Positions 19,057-26,082 of a stretch of 64,000 nt of DNA are shown one piece after another. How positions within the stretch are numbered: the first letter of the stretch is position 1; the number at the start of each line of letters is the position of its first letter. A program made the position numbers and the translations under genes. This DNA comes from Rhizobium cauense (GTDB lineage Bacteria > Pseudomonadota > Alphaproteobacteria > Rhizobiales > Rhizobiaceae): NCBI RefSeq assembly GCF_019511525.1, contig NZ_JAEUAT010000024.1:33015-97014 (forward strand), written 5' to 3'. A model generated the notes under the pieces. That model did not search any database, was not told the origin of the DNA, and saw only the letters and a list, made by a program, of their open reading frames with translations.

Positions 19057-19362
19057 ATGATCCCAGGAGAAATCATTGCCGCAAGCGGCGACATCGAGCT
19101 GAACGTCGGCGCGCCGACAGTGACGCTTGAGGTCTCGAACACCGGCGATCGCCCGGTGCAGGTCGGCAGCCACTATCATTTCGCGGAAACGAATACCGGT
19201 CTCACTTTCGATCGCGAAAAGGCACACGGCATGCGGCTCGATATCCCGGCAGGCACGGCCGTGCGTTTCGAGCCCGGTCAGACGCGTTCGGTGACGCTCA
19301 TCCCTCTCGCCGGCAAGCGCGAAGTCTACGGTTTCCGCCAGCTGGTCATGGGCAAGCTCTAG
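19057..19362 (+). CDS. ureB: Urease beta subunit UreB
   Basis: A 101-residue beta subunit. It begins MIPGEIIAASGDIELNVG and contains the conserved GDRPVQVGSHYHFAETN and RLDIPAGTAVRFEPGQTRSV elements. Length is standard. GAGGAGAAG precedes the ATG. It is separated from ureA by the DUF1272 gene, so the classical ureABC order is interrupted twice in this cluster. Confidence 0.97.
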   Translation: MIPGEIIAASGDIELNVGAPTVTLEVSNTGDRPVQVGSHYHFAETNTGLTFDREKAHGMRLDIPAGTAVRFEPGQTRSVTLIPLAGKREVYGFRQLVMGKL

Positions 19363-19381
19363 AGTGAGCCGGGAGCAGATG

Positions 19382-19792
19382 ATGCGTGCGAGCTTATACC
19401 TTCTGGCCGCTGGAGCTGCGATGGTCTTTGCCTTTGGCGCCAACGCTGGGGATATTGATTGCAAAAACCCCGTCACGCAGGCCGACATGACAGCTTGTGA
19501 ACTGGCGCGCCAGCAGACCGCCGACAAGGCGCTGAACGCACAGTACAAGATCACGCGCGCGGCTCTCGCAGCACTCGACAAGGATCTCGATGCGGATATG
19601 CGCGGTGCCGAAGAGGCACTGGTGAAGGCGCAGCGCGCATGGGTGAGTTTCCGTGATGCGGAGTGTGAGGCGGCAGGCTTTCAGGCGCGTGGCGGCACGA
19701 TGGAGCCGATGCTCGTCGCGGGTTGCATCGCCGAGTTGACGGACGCGCGCACCAAGCAGCTCAAGGAACTCGCTGAGACGATGGGCAACTGA
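19382..19792 (+). CDS. LprI-like (DUF1311) periplasmic protein in the urease operon
   Basis: A roughly 136-residue secreted protein. After a signal peptide ending near FGANAGD it shows the DUF1311/LprI pattern: DCKNPVTQADMTACELARQQ, LNAQYK, KAQRAWVSFRDAECEAAG and a final paired Cys (VAGCIAEL). Four cysteines fit two disulfides. LprI-type proteins include lysozyme inhibitors, but a role here is unknown. The ATG at 19382 has GGGAG six bases upstream; starts at 19379 or GTG 19364 are alternatives. Confidence 0.8.
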   Translation: MRASLYLLAAGAAMVFAFGANAGDIDCKNPVTQADMTACELARQQTADKALNAQYKITRAALAALDKDLDADMRGAEEALVKAQRAWVSFRDAECEAAGFQARGGTMEPMLVAGCIAELTDARTKQLKELAETMGN

Positions 19793-19793
19793 C

Positions 19794-20432
19794 ATGGTTG
19801 GCAGGATCATGGTCGTCGGCAACGGAGAGATCGGCGCGCAGGCGGCCGCTGCGGTAGCAGATGCCGCCTTCGTTATCCGCTTCAACGAATGCCGCTCCTA
19901 CGAAGCGAGCCCGGGGCGCACCGACGTCGTCGCCGTCTGCAATACCGGGCGACCGGGCAAGGCTATGCTCGCTTCCGAGGCGTGGCGGGAGCATCCCGCC
20001 GTGCGAAAGGCTGCGGCGATCTGGAGCGTGCGCGATCCGCGGAAGTTCGCGGAAATGCGGGCGCCGTTGGCTGTATCGCACCCTGAGCTAGATGATTTCT
20101 GCGACGACTACACGAGTCAATTCAATGCGTTCTGTGCGGATGTTGGCAAAGAGCATGTGGTCGTTGACAGAATGATTCATGAAGCCGTCGACACATCGCT
20201 CGCGGCCTTTCACCCTGCGCCCTACGTTGTGCCGAGCAGCGGCATGATCGTGATCGCCGAGGTGATGAAAAGGTTTCCCGAAGCGGCCATTGATCTCGCG
20301 GGTTTCGGCCACGTGGGATGGGAATGGCATCCCTTCGCTGCCGAGAGACAGCTTGTTGATAGTTATGTCGTCGCCGGTCGCGTCACGCGGTTTCCGGCGA
20401 GCGCACCCATTTCTTCCTCCCAAGGAGCCTGA
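19794..20432 (+). CDS. 'Urease operon accessory protein', GT29 (sialyltransferase)-like
   Basis: A 212-residue protein. The N-terminal IMVVGNGEIGAQAAAAVADA, followed by FVIRFNECRSYEASPGRTDVV, resembles the nucleotide-sugar-binding sialylmotif L of GT29 enzymes (VGN...G..ID...IRFN). A C-terminal GFGHVGWEWHPFAAE could correspond to the later H-containing motif. Such proteins are found in rhizobial urease operons, but no activity is established as far as I know. It starts 1 nt after the LprI-like gene and ends 3 nt before ureC, so it is firmly part of the operon. Confidence 0.75.
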   Translation: MVGRIMVVGNGEIGAQAAAAVADAAFVIRFNECRSYEASPGRTDVVAVCNTGRPGKAMLASEAWREHPAVRKAAAIWSVRDPRKFAEMRAPLAVSHPELDDFCDDYTSQFNAFCADVGKEHVVVDRMIHEAVDTSLAAFHPAPYVVPSSGMIVIAEVMKRFPEAAIDLAGFGHVGWEWHPFAAERQLVDSYVVAGRVTRFPASAPISSSQGA

Positions 20433-20435
20433 GAT

Positions 20436-22145
20436 ATGCCTTACAAGATTTCCCGCGCCGCCTATGCCGGCATGTTCGGCCCCACCACCGGCGACAAGGT
20501 GCGCCTTGCCGATACCGAGCTCTTCATCGAGATCGAGAAGGATTTCACCACATATGGCGAAGAGGTGAAATTTGGCGGCGGCAAGGTTATCCGCGACGGC
20601 ATGGGTCAGAGCCAGGCGACGCGCGCACAGGGTGCAGTCGATACTGTCATCACCAATGCGGTGATCATCGATCACACTGGCATCGTGAAGGCCGATATCG
20701 GGCTCAAGAACGGCCGGATCGCGGCGATTGGCAAGGCCGGCAATCCGGATACTCAGCCGGGTGTCAACATCATTGTCGGTCCATCGACCGAGGCAATTGC
20801 GGGCGAGGGTAAGATCATCACTGCCGGTGGAATGGATGCCCATATCCATTACATTTGCCCGCAGCAGATCGAAGAAGCGCTGATGAGCGGCATTACGTGC
20901 ATGCTGGGCGGCGGCTCCGGCCCGGCGCATGGCACGCTCGCCACCACCTGCACCGGCGCCTGGCATATCGAGCGGATGATCGAGAGCTTCGACGGCTTCC
21001 CGATGAATCTCGCGCTCGCAGGCAAGGGTAATGCCTCGCTGCCCGCCGCGCTTGAGGAGATGGTGCTTGCCGGCGCGTCTTCGCTGAAGCTGCATGAGGA
21101 TTGGGGCACGACGCCTGCGGCGATCGACTGCTGCCTTTCGGTCGCAGACGAATACGACATCCAGGTGATGATCCACACGGATACGCTGAACGAAAGCGGC
21201 TTCGTCGAGGATACGATCGGCGCCCTCAAAGGTCGTACGATCCATGCCTTCCACACCGAGGGCGCCGGCGGCGGACATGCGCCCGACATTATCAAGATTT
21301 GTGGTCAGTCGAACGTCATTCCTTCGTCGACCAACCCGACGCGGCCCTATACAGTCAACACTGTTGCCGAGCATCTCGACATGCTGATGGTCTGCCATCA
21401 CCTGTCGCCGTCGATCCCCGAAGATATCGCGTTTGCTGAAAGCCGCATCCGCAAGGAGACCATCGCCGCTGAAGATATCCTCCACGATATCGGTGCCTTC
21501 TCGATCATCTCGTCCGACAGCCAGGCCATGGGCCGCGTCGGCGAGGTCGCGATCCGCACCTGGCAGACGGCCGACAAAATGAAGCGTCAGCGCGGTCGCC
21601 TCAAGGAGGAGACCGGGGAGAACGACAACTTCCGGGTTCGCCGCTACATAGCGAAGTACACGATCAACCCGGCGATCGCCCAGGGTCTCAGTCACGAGAT
21701 CGGTTCGGTTGAAGTCGGCAAGCGTGCCGATCTGGTCCTGTGGAATCCTGCCTTCTTCGGCGTCAAGCCGGAGATGGTATTGCTCGGCGGTTCGATTGCT
21801 GCGGCTCCGATGGGCGATCCGAACGCTTCGATCCCGACGCCGCAGCCGATGCATTACCGTCCGATGTTTGCCGCCTACGGCAAGCTGCGAACCAATTCGT
21901 CCGTCACGTTCGTCTCACAAGCGTCGCTCGATGCTGGCCTGAAAGGGCGTCTTGGCGTCGCTAAGAATCTCGTTGCGGTGAAGAACACCCGCGGCGGCAT
22001 CTCCAAGGCGTCGATGATCCACAACAGCCTGACGCCTGATATCGAGGTCGATCCAGAGACCTACGAAGTGCGTGCGGACGGTGAATTGTTGACCTGCGAG
22101 CCGGCGACGGTGTTGCCGATGGCGCAGCGTTATTTCCTGTTCTGA
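20436..22145 (+). CDS. ureC: Urease alpha subunit UreC
   Basis: A 569-residue catalytic subunit. The nickel ligands and active-site regions are visible: the His-x-His in GGMDAHIHYICPQ, the carbamylated Lys in ASSLKLHEDWGTTP, HTDTLNESGF, HTEGAGGGHAPDII, and the catalytic-flap His in MVCHHLSPSIPED. It begins MPYKISRAAYAGMFGPTTGD and ends QRYFLF, the usual termini. CAAGGAGCC precedes the ATG. All residues I can check are intact, so the enzyme should be active once nickel is inserted. Confidence 0.98.
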   Translation: MPYKISRAAYAGMFGPTTGDKVRLADTELFIEIEKDFTTYGEEVKFGGGKVIRDGMGQSQATRAQGAVDTVITNAVIIDHTGIVKADIGLKNGRIAAIGKAGNPDTQPGVNIIVGPSTEAIAGEGKIITAGGMDAHIHYICPQQIEEALMSGITCMLGGGSGPAHGTLATTCTGAWHIERMIESFDGFPMNLALAGKGNASLPAALEEMVLAGASSLKLHEDWGTTPAAIDCCLSVADEYDIQVMIHTDTLNESGFVEDTIGALKGRTIHAFHTEGAGGGHAPDIIKICGQSNVIPSSTNPTRPYTVNTVAEHLDMLMVCHHLSPSIPEDIAFAESRIRKETIAAEDILHDIGAFSIISSDSQAMGRVGEVAIRTWQTADKMKRQRGRLKEETGENDNFRVRRYIAKYTINPAIAQGLSHEIGSVEVGKRADLVLWNPAFFGVKPEMVLLGGSIAAAPMGDPNASIPTPQPMHYRPMFAAYGKLRTNSSVTFVSQASLDAGLKGRLGVAKNLVAVKNTRGGISKASMIHNSLTPDIEVDPETYEVRADGELLTCEPATVLPMAQRYFLF

Positions 22146-22151
22146 CTGTTT

Positions 22152-22183
22152 GGAACCGACCGGCGTCAGAGCCCGGTCGGTCC
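22152..22183 (+). terminator. Hairpin after ureC
   Basis: A 9-bp stem (ACCGACCGG / CCGGTCGGT), extended by GG/CC, lies just after the ureC stop. There is no U-tract, so it may be a stability hairpin or a weak terminator before the downstream diguanylate cyclase and ureEFG. Confidence 0.5.
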
Positions 22184-22233
22184 TAACGTCCCACGTTAAG
22201 TATGAATCTTCCTTAGGTTGTTTTTATTTTTTC

Positions 22234-22273
22234 GATGTTCCACCTTGAGGCGGCCTGCCCATAATGGAACATC
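22234..22273. promoter_or_regulatory. Inverted repeat in the ureC-diguanylate cyclase gap
   Basis: GATGTTCCA and TGGAACATC form a perfect 9-bp inverted repeat 22 nt apart in the 342-base gap 22146-22487. The right arm also begins GGAAC followed 16 nt later by CGTA, one base from an EcfG-type promoter. The rest of the gap is AT-rich with no gene visible. Confidence 0.3.
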
Positions 22274-22487
22274 GCTATAAGCCTTTCGTAAAAGATAGCG
22301 TAAAAACAGCGTCTTATGATTTCATTCTCATGAGTTGTTTCGCTGTAGAAGACGTAGCTTTTTTGGGCACTTTCTGAACAACGACCAATTCACCAAACTC
22401 GTTCAAATCTTAACAAATCACTTAAGACCTCGGCAGGAGTTGGCCTCTAAGCAATGTGCCTGGCGGCGCGCAAGAAGGTCGATTCGC

Positions 22488-23327
22488 ATGAGAATTTCAC
22501 TCCAGGCTGAGCTTGGCGATTTCCAGGATCGCCACACAATTTATGTGTTTGCTCTCAAGATGAGCTTCCTCGCGGTGACGCTGTCGTCCGTCGTGATTAC
22601 GCTCATCTTGCCTCCGCTCAGCTGGATGGGGATGTTGCCCGTTCCGCTCGCCCATGGCGTTGTCTATGGCGTCTTGTTGTCATGGCTTATCGGTGGTGCC
22701 GTTTCGAGTGTGTTGTCGCTGGTGGCGGGTCATGCGATGCATCAGCTCAGCGTGTCGCGTGCGGAGTTCGAGCAGCTTAGTCGCACTGATGTGTTGTCAG
22801 GTCTTCTCAATCGGCGAGCCTTTACCGAGGCACTGGAGGAAGTCGATGAAAACGCCTGCCTGGCGATCTTCGACGTGGATCGCTTCAAGGCCATCAACGA
22901 TCGTTTCGGCCATGCCTGCGGTGATGCTGTGATCGTGGCGGTATCCGCAATCCTGGCGGCCGCCTTCGCGGGAAGCTCGGCAGCAGCAAGGTTGGGCGGC
23001 GAGGAGTTCGGAGCGATCGTCGTCGGTGGGTCGCAGGAGCAGCGGATAGAAAGAGTGAGGTCGGTCTGCGCTCATCTGGCGGGCCAGCCCGTCGCCGCAG
23101 GCGATTGCGTGGTTGCCATAACCGTCTCCGCAGGGATTGCCGAACTCGGCGAGGGGCGGAGCAAGGAGGGAGCCTATTCTGCGGCAGACAAGGCGCTCTA
23201 TCTGGCAAAGGCGCTCGGTCGCAACCGAGTCGTGCATGAGAACGAGGGGCTGCATCCTGGCTGGCGTAGGCATTCATCTGAGGAGCGCGAGATTAACACT
23301 ATTTGCGACGAGGCACGCCTAGCCTGA
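22488..23327 (+). CDS. Membrane-anchored diguanylate cyclase (GGDEF) inserted in the urease cluster
   Basis: A 279-residue protein. Two or three membrane segments (residues about 25-50 and 55-90) precede a GGDEF domain: RTDVLSGLLNRRAF, IFDVDRFKAINDRFGHACGD and the active-site motif GGEEF, which is catalytically competent. An RxxD inhibitory site is not obvious. It should make c-di-GMP from two GTP at the inner membrane. I chose the ATG at 22488 because AGAAGG lies ten bases upstream and the upstream extension is not protein-like. It sits on the same strand between ureC and ureE. Confidence 0.87.
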   Translation: MRISLQAELGDFQDRHTIYVFALKMSFLAVTLSSVVITLILPPLSWMGMLPVPLAHGVVYGVLLSWLIGGAVSSVLSLVAGHAMHQLSVSRAEFEQLSRTDVLSGLLNRRAFTEALEEVDENACLAIFDVDRFKAINDRFGHACGDAVIVAVSAILAAAFAGSSAAARLGGEEFGAIVVGGSQEQRIERVRSVCAHLAGQPVAAGDCVVAITVSAGIAELGEGRSKEGAYSAADKALYLAKALGRNRVVHENEGLHPGWRRHSSEEREINTICDEARLA

Positions 23328-23418
23328 GGAGCGCTGGAAGCGGCGGAGTCGCTTCATTCCTCTTGCATCGCGCGGGGGTATTTTGCATGGTCGCACTCTC
23401 AAGCGAAATGGACATGTC

Positions 23419-23889
23419 ATGCAACGCGTTACCTCCTATCTCCCTGCCGGCACGCCATCATCCAACCCGATCGGCAAAGTCGTCCTGCCACACGATCTGC
23501 GACACTTGCGCAGGAAGCTGCTTCATCTCGAGAACGGCGAGATGGTAATGCTCGACCTCAAGGAGCCGGTTCTTTTTGCAAGTGGCGATATGCTGGTTCT
23601 CGACGACGGCGAGCTTATCGAAATCGTGGCCGCCGACGAGAAGCTCTTCGAGGTCAAAGGCCGGAACCGCCTGCACCTGATTGAACTTGCATGGCACCTC
23701 GGCAACCGGCATCTCGGCGCACAGATCGAGGAAGACCGCATTCTCATCCTGCGAGATCATGTCATCCGCTCCATGCTTGAAGGGCTCGGTGCGACGGTAC
23801 GGGAAGTTGCCGAGCCGTTCCAGCCGGCTCGCGGCGCCTATCATTCGCATGGTCATGACCACGGACATCATCATCACTCGCACGACTGA
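23419..23889 (+). CDS. ureE: Urease nickel chaperone UreE
   Basis: A 156-residue UreE. The N-terminal peptide-binding domain (MQRVTSYLPAGT, LRRKLLHLENGEMVMLDL) is followed by the nickel-binding domain with LIELAWHLGNRHLGAQIEED and a His-rich C-terminus (HSHGHDHGHHHHSHD) that binds additional nickel. I chose the ATG at 23419 because the conserved N-terminus begins there; upstream in-frame residues are not UreE-like. It is 91 nt after the diguanylate cyclase and 6 nt before ureF. Confidence 0.95.
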   Translation: MQRVTSYLPAGTPSSNPIGKVVLPHDLRHLRRKLLHLENGEMVMLDLKEPVLFASGDMLVLDDGELIEIVAADEKLFEVKGRNRLHLIELAWHLGNRHLGAQIEEDRILILRDHVIRSMLEGLGATVREVAEPFQPARGAYHSHGHDHGHHHHSHD

Positions 23890-23895
23890 GCCGAT

Positions 23896-24567
23896 ATGAC
23901 TGATGATGCTGATCTGCAGGCGTTGCTGCGGCTGATGGCCTGGCTGTCGCCGGCCTTCCCGGTCGGGTCTTTCGCCTATTCAGGCGGTTTGGAGCGCGCC
24001 GTTCACGATGGGCTGGTCACCGATGCTCATTCCCTTGCGAGTTGGGCATCGAACCTGATCGAGCGTGGGGCTGTCTGGAATGACGCCATTCTCCTCGCGG
24101 AGAGCCATCGCTGCCTTGGGCAGCAAGGGCGCCTTGGCGAACTCGCGGAACTCGCGGAAGCGCTTGCGGGATCGCGTGAACGTCATCAGGAAACCATGCT
24201 GCTTGGCGACGCGTTTCTCTCCGCTGCCCGCGCGTGGCCGGATGAGGTGTTCGATCGATTGCCGCGGCACGTGGCATATCCGGTCGCCATCGGCGCCGTT
24301 GCGGGCGCGCATGGCGTTGCGGCGGAAAGGGCGATCGCGGCATTCCTGCATGCCTATCTTTCGCAGTTGGTTTCCGCGGGGATCCGTCTCGGCGTTGCCG
24401 GGCAAAAGGATGGCGTTGCCGTTCTTGCGGGCCTTGAGCGCGACATCGCCGATGTCGCCAAACGGGCAGCCGCTTCAACTGCGGACGATCTTGGCTCGGC
24501 AACGATCCAGGCCGACATCATGTCGCTGCGCCACGAGACGCAGTCGACGCGGCTCTTTCGGTCGTGA
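23896..24567 (+). CDS. ureF: Urease accessory protein UreF
   Basis: A 223-residue UreF, the activator/gate for the UreG GTPase during nickel insertion. It starts with DADLQALLRLMAWLSPAFPV and GSFAYSGGLERAVHDG, the strongest family motif, and ends with LRHETQSTRLFRS, the normal UreF terminus. The UreF stop overlaps by two bases a GTG that opens a 28-codon frame reaching the ureG start. Confidence 0.95.
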   Translation: MTDDADLQALLRLMAWLSPAFPVGSFAYSGGLERAVHDGLVTDAHSLASWASNLIERGAVWNDAILLAESHRCLGQQGRLGELAELAEALAGSRERHQETMLLGDAFLSAARAWPDEVFDRLPRHVAYPVAIGAVAGAHGVAAERAIAAFLHAYLSQLVSAGIRLGVAGQKDGVAVLAGLERDIADVAKRAAASTADDLGSATIQADIMSLRHETQSTRLFRS

Positions 24568-24650
24568 GCCGTCACGATCTGCGCTATTTGCCGGTGGTCG
24601 CTCCGGAAGCGGCGCGCTATCATCAGCTGCTATTGGAGTTCAGAACATGA
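24564..24650 (+). CDS. Putative 28-residue leader/linker ORF between ureF and ureG
   Basis: GTG at 24564 overlaps the ureF stop (GTGA), and the frame runs 28 codons to a TGA that overlaps the ureG ATG (ATGA). The predicted peptide begins MSRHDLRYLPVVAPEAARYH and ends QLLLEFRT. The exact tiling of the whole 79-nt gap suggests translational coupling of ureF to ureG, but I do not recognise the peptide. It could be chance. Confidence 0.4.
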   Translation: MSRHDLRYLPVVAPEAARYHQLLLEFRT

Positions 24651-25258
24651 AATCAGGAAACGGACCCCTGCGTGTGGGTATCGGTGGGCCGGTCGGCTCC
24701 GGCAAGACAGCGCTGACCGAGAAGCTCTGCAAGGCTATGCGTGACGAATACTCGGTCGCCGTTGTTACGAACGACATCTATACGACTGAGGATGCCGAGG
24801 CGCTGATGCGTATGCAGGCTTTGCCATCGGATCGGATTGTTGGCGTCGAGACAGGCGGCTGCCCGCATACGGCAATTCGTGAGGATGCGACCATCAACCT
24901 TCAGGCTATCGCTGGCCTCAGCGAACGGATTCCGGATCTTGATGTCGTTTTCATCGAGTCGGGCGGCGACAATCTGGCTGCGACCTTTTCTCCAGACCTC
25001 GCTGATATCACGATCTACGTAATTTCCGTGTGCCAGGGTGAGGAGATCCCGCGTAAGGGCGGCCCGGGCATTACGAAGTCCGATCTTCTGGTTATCAACA
25101 AGAAGGACCTGGCTCCCTATGTCGGCGCGGACCTGGATGTCATGGACCGCGACGCGACCAGGATGCGCCAGGCACGGCCTTTCGTGTTCTCCGACATGAA
25201 GCGTGGCGATGGAGTGAACTCCATCGTCAGCTTCCTGAAGGAGCAGGGCGGCCTCTAG
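24647..25258 (+). CDS. ureG: Urease accessory GTPase UreG
   Basis: A 203-residue SIMIBI-class GTPase. The P-loop is VGIGGPVGSGKTALTEKLC, followed by VVTNDIYTTEDAE, the metal-binding VETGGCPHTAIREDAT (Cys-Pro-His nickel/zinc motif), IESGGDNLAATFSPDLAD, and the G4 motif LLVINKKDLAPYVGA. All are intact. GTP hydrolysis delivers nickel to urease. TTGGAG lies upstream of the ATG. The stop is one base from the convergent Crp/Fnr gene, so there is no room for a conventional terminator. Confidence 0.97.
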   Translation: MKSGNGPLRVGIGGPVGSGKTALTEKLCKAMRDEYSVAVVTNDIYTTEDAEALMRMQALPSDRIVGVETGGCPHTAIREDATINLQAIAGLSERIPDLDVVFIESGGDNLAATFSPDLADITIYVISVCQGEEIPRKGGPGITKSDLLVINKKDLAPYVGADLDVMDRDATRMRQARPFVFSDMKRGDGVNSIVSFLKEQGGL

Positions 25259-25259
25259 G

Positions 25260-25943
25260 CTAGAAGACCTGCCTGAGAGTGTCGACGTCGGCGATCGCTA
25301 TGGCGCGGCCGCTGACCGTGACACCCGAGCCGCGCAGCGCTGAGAAGGCGCGCGACAGCGCTTCTGGTGCCAGCCCGAGCTTGCGCGCCAGAAGACTCTT
25401 CTGGAATGGCAGGCGCAGAGTTGCCCGAGCACCTTCGTTGGTGCAATGCGTCAGCAGGTAGTGTGCGACGCGCTGCTGGCTGGTCTGCATACGATCTCGC
25501 GCCAGGCAATCCATAGTCGCCAGCAAATGTTGCGTGAGGCTGCGTGCGATCGCGCTGCCGATTCGCGGTTGCGCGTCTAGCAGAGCCTTGACCTGCGTGA
25601 GATCAAACCGGGCGAGGATGGCGTGTTCCATCGCCTGGGCGCTGTAATGGTATCCTTGTCCTTCAAGCACGAGGCATTCGCCGAAGCTGTCGCCCGGCTC
25701 GCAGATTCGGATATCGGCTTCTTGGTCTTCCGACCCACGATAGAGGCGGACATAGCCGCTCAGTACGCAGTAGAAATAGCGTGCTTTGTCGTGTTCGTAG
25801 AAGAGAACGTCATGCGGCTCATAACGCACCGCGACCGCGCAAGACATGAGAGCGTCTTGCTCCTGCCGATCAAGGCCGGAAGCGATCGAGGCACCACCAA
25901 GCACCGCACGCTGCGCGCCGCTCAGTTTCAAAGCTCTGGTCAT
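25260..25943 (-). CDS. Crp/Fnr-family transcriptional regulator
   Basis: A 227-residue regulator. An N-terminal cyclic-nucleotide-binding-like beta roll (YEPHDVLFYEHDKARYFYCV, GDSFGECLVLEG) is followed by a dimerisation helix and a winged HTH with recognition helix APEALSRAFSAL. The E-x-x-S-R pattern is that of FNR, which reads TTGAT half-sites. The FNR four-cysteine iron-sulfur arrangement at the N-terminus is absent, so it is probably of the Dnr/NnrR/FixK-like class. A perfect FNR box lies 78 bp upstream, suggesting auto- or cross-regulation by oxygen- or NO-responsive regulators. It is convergent with ureG. Confidence 0.88.
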   Translation of the reverse strand: MTRALKLSGAQRAVLGGASIASGLDRQEQDALMSCAVAVRYEPHDVLFYEHDKARYFYCVLSGYVRLYRGSEDQEADIRICEPGDSFGECLVLEGQGYHYSAQAMEHAILARFDLTQVKALLDAQPRIGSAIARSLTQHLLATMDCLARDRMQTSQQRVAHYLLTHCTNEGARATLRLPFQKSLLARKLGLAPEALSRAFSALRGSGVTVSGRAIAIADVDTLRQVF

Positions 25944-26020
25944 TTGTTTCTCCCTGTGGCGCGGCGGGTGCCGCCCCTACCTGATGTTGGCAAGGGTAAC
26001 CGGGAGATGCGGTTCAGAAC

Positions 26021-26034
26021 TTGATCTCGATCAA
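26021..26034. promoter_or_regulatory. FNR/FixK-type box
   Basis: TTGATCTCGATCAA is a perfect match to the FNR/FixK consensus TTGAT-N4-ATCAA. Its position 78 bp upstream of the Crp/Fnr-family gene makes that gene the likely target. The other flank is the end of the RND efflux gene and its terminator. Confidence 0.8.
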
Positions 26035-26050
26035 ATGTGGATCAATAAAA

Positions 26051-26071
26051 AAGCCGGGCTGAACCCGGCTT
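26051..26071 (-). terminator. Rho-independent terminator of the RND efflux operon
   Basis: An 8-bp stem (AAGCCGGG / CCCGGCTT) with a 5-nt loop lies 11 nt past the end of the permease gene. Read on the minus strand it is followed by a run of T (TTTTTTATTG). Confidence 0.85.
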
Positions 26072-26082
26072 TTGATTGGCGG

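Noticed and set aside
20088..21854. 588-codon minus-strand open frame opposite ureC
   Set aside because: It is antisense to an unambiguous urease alpha subunit and has no domain-like sequence.
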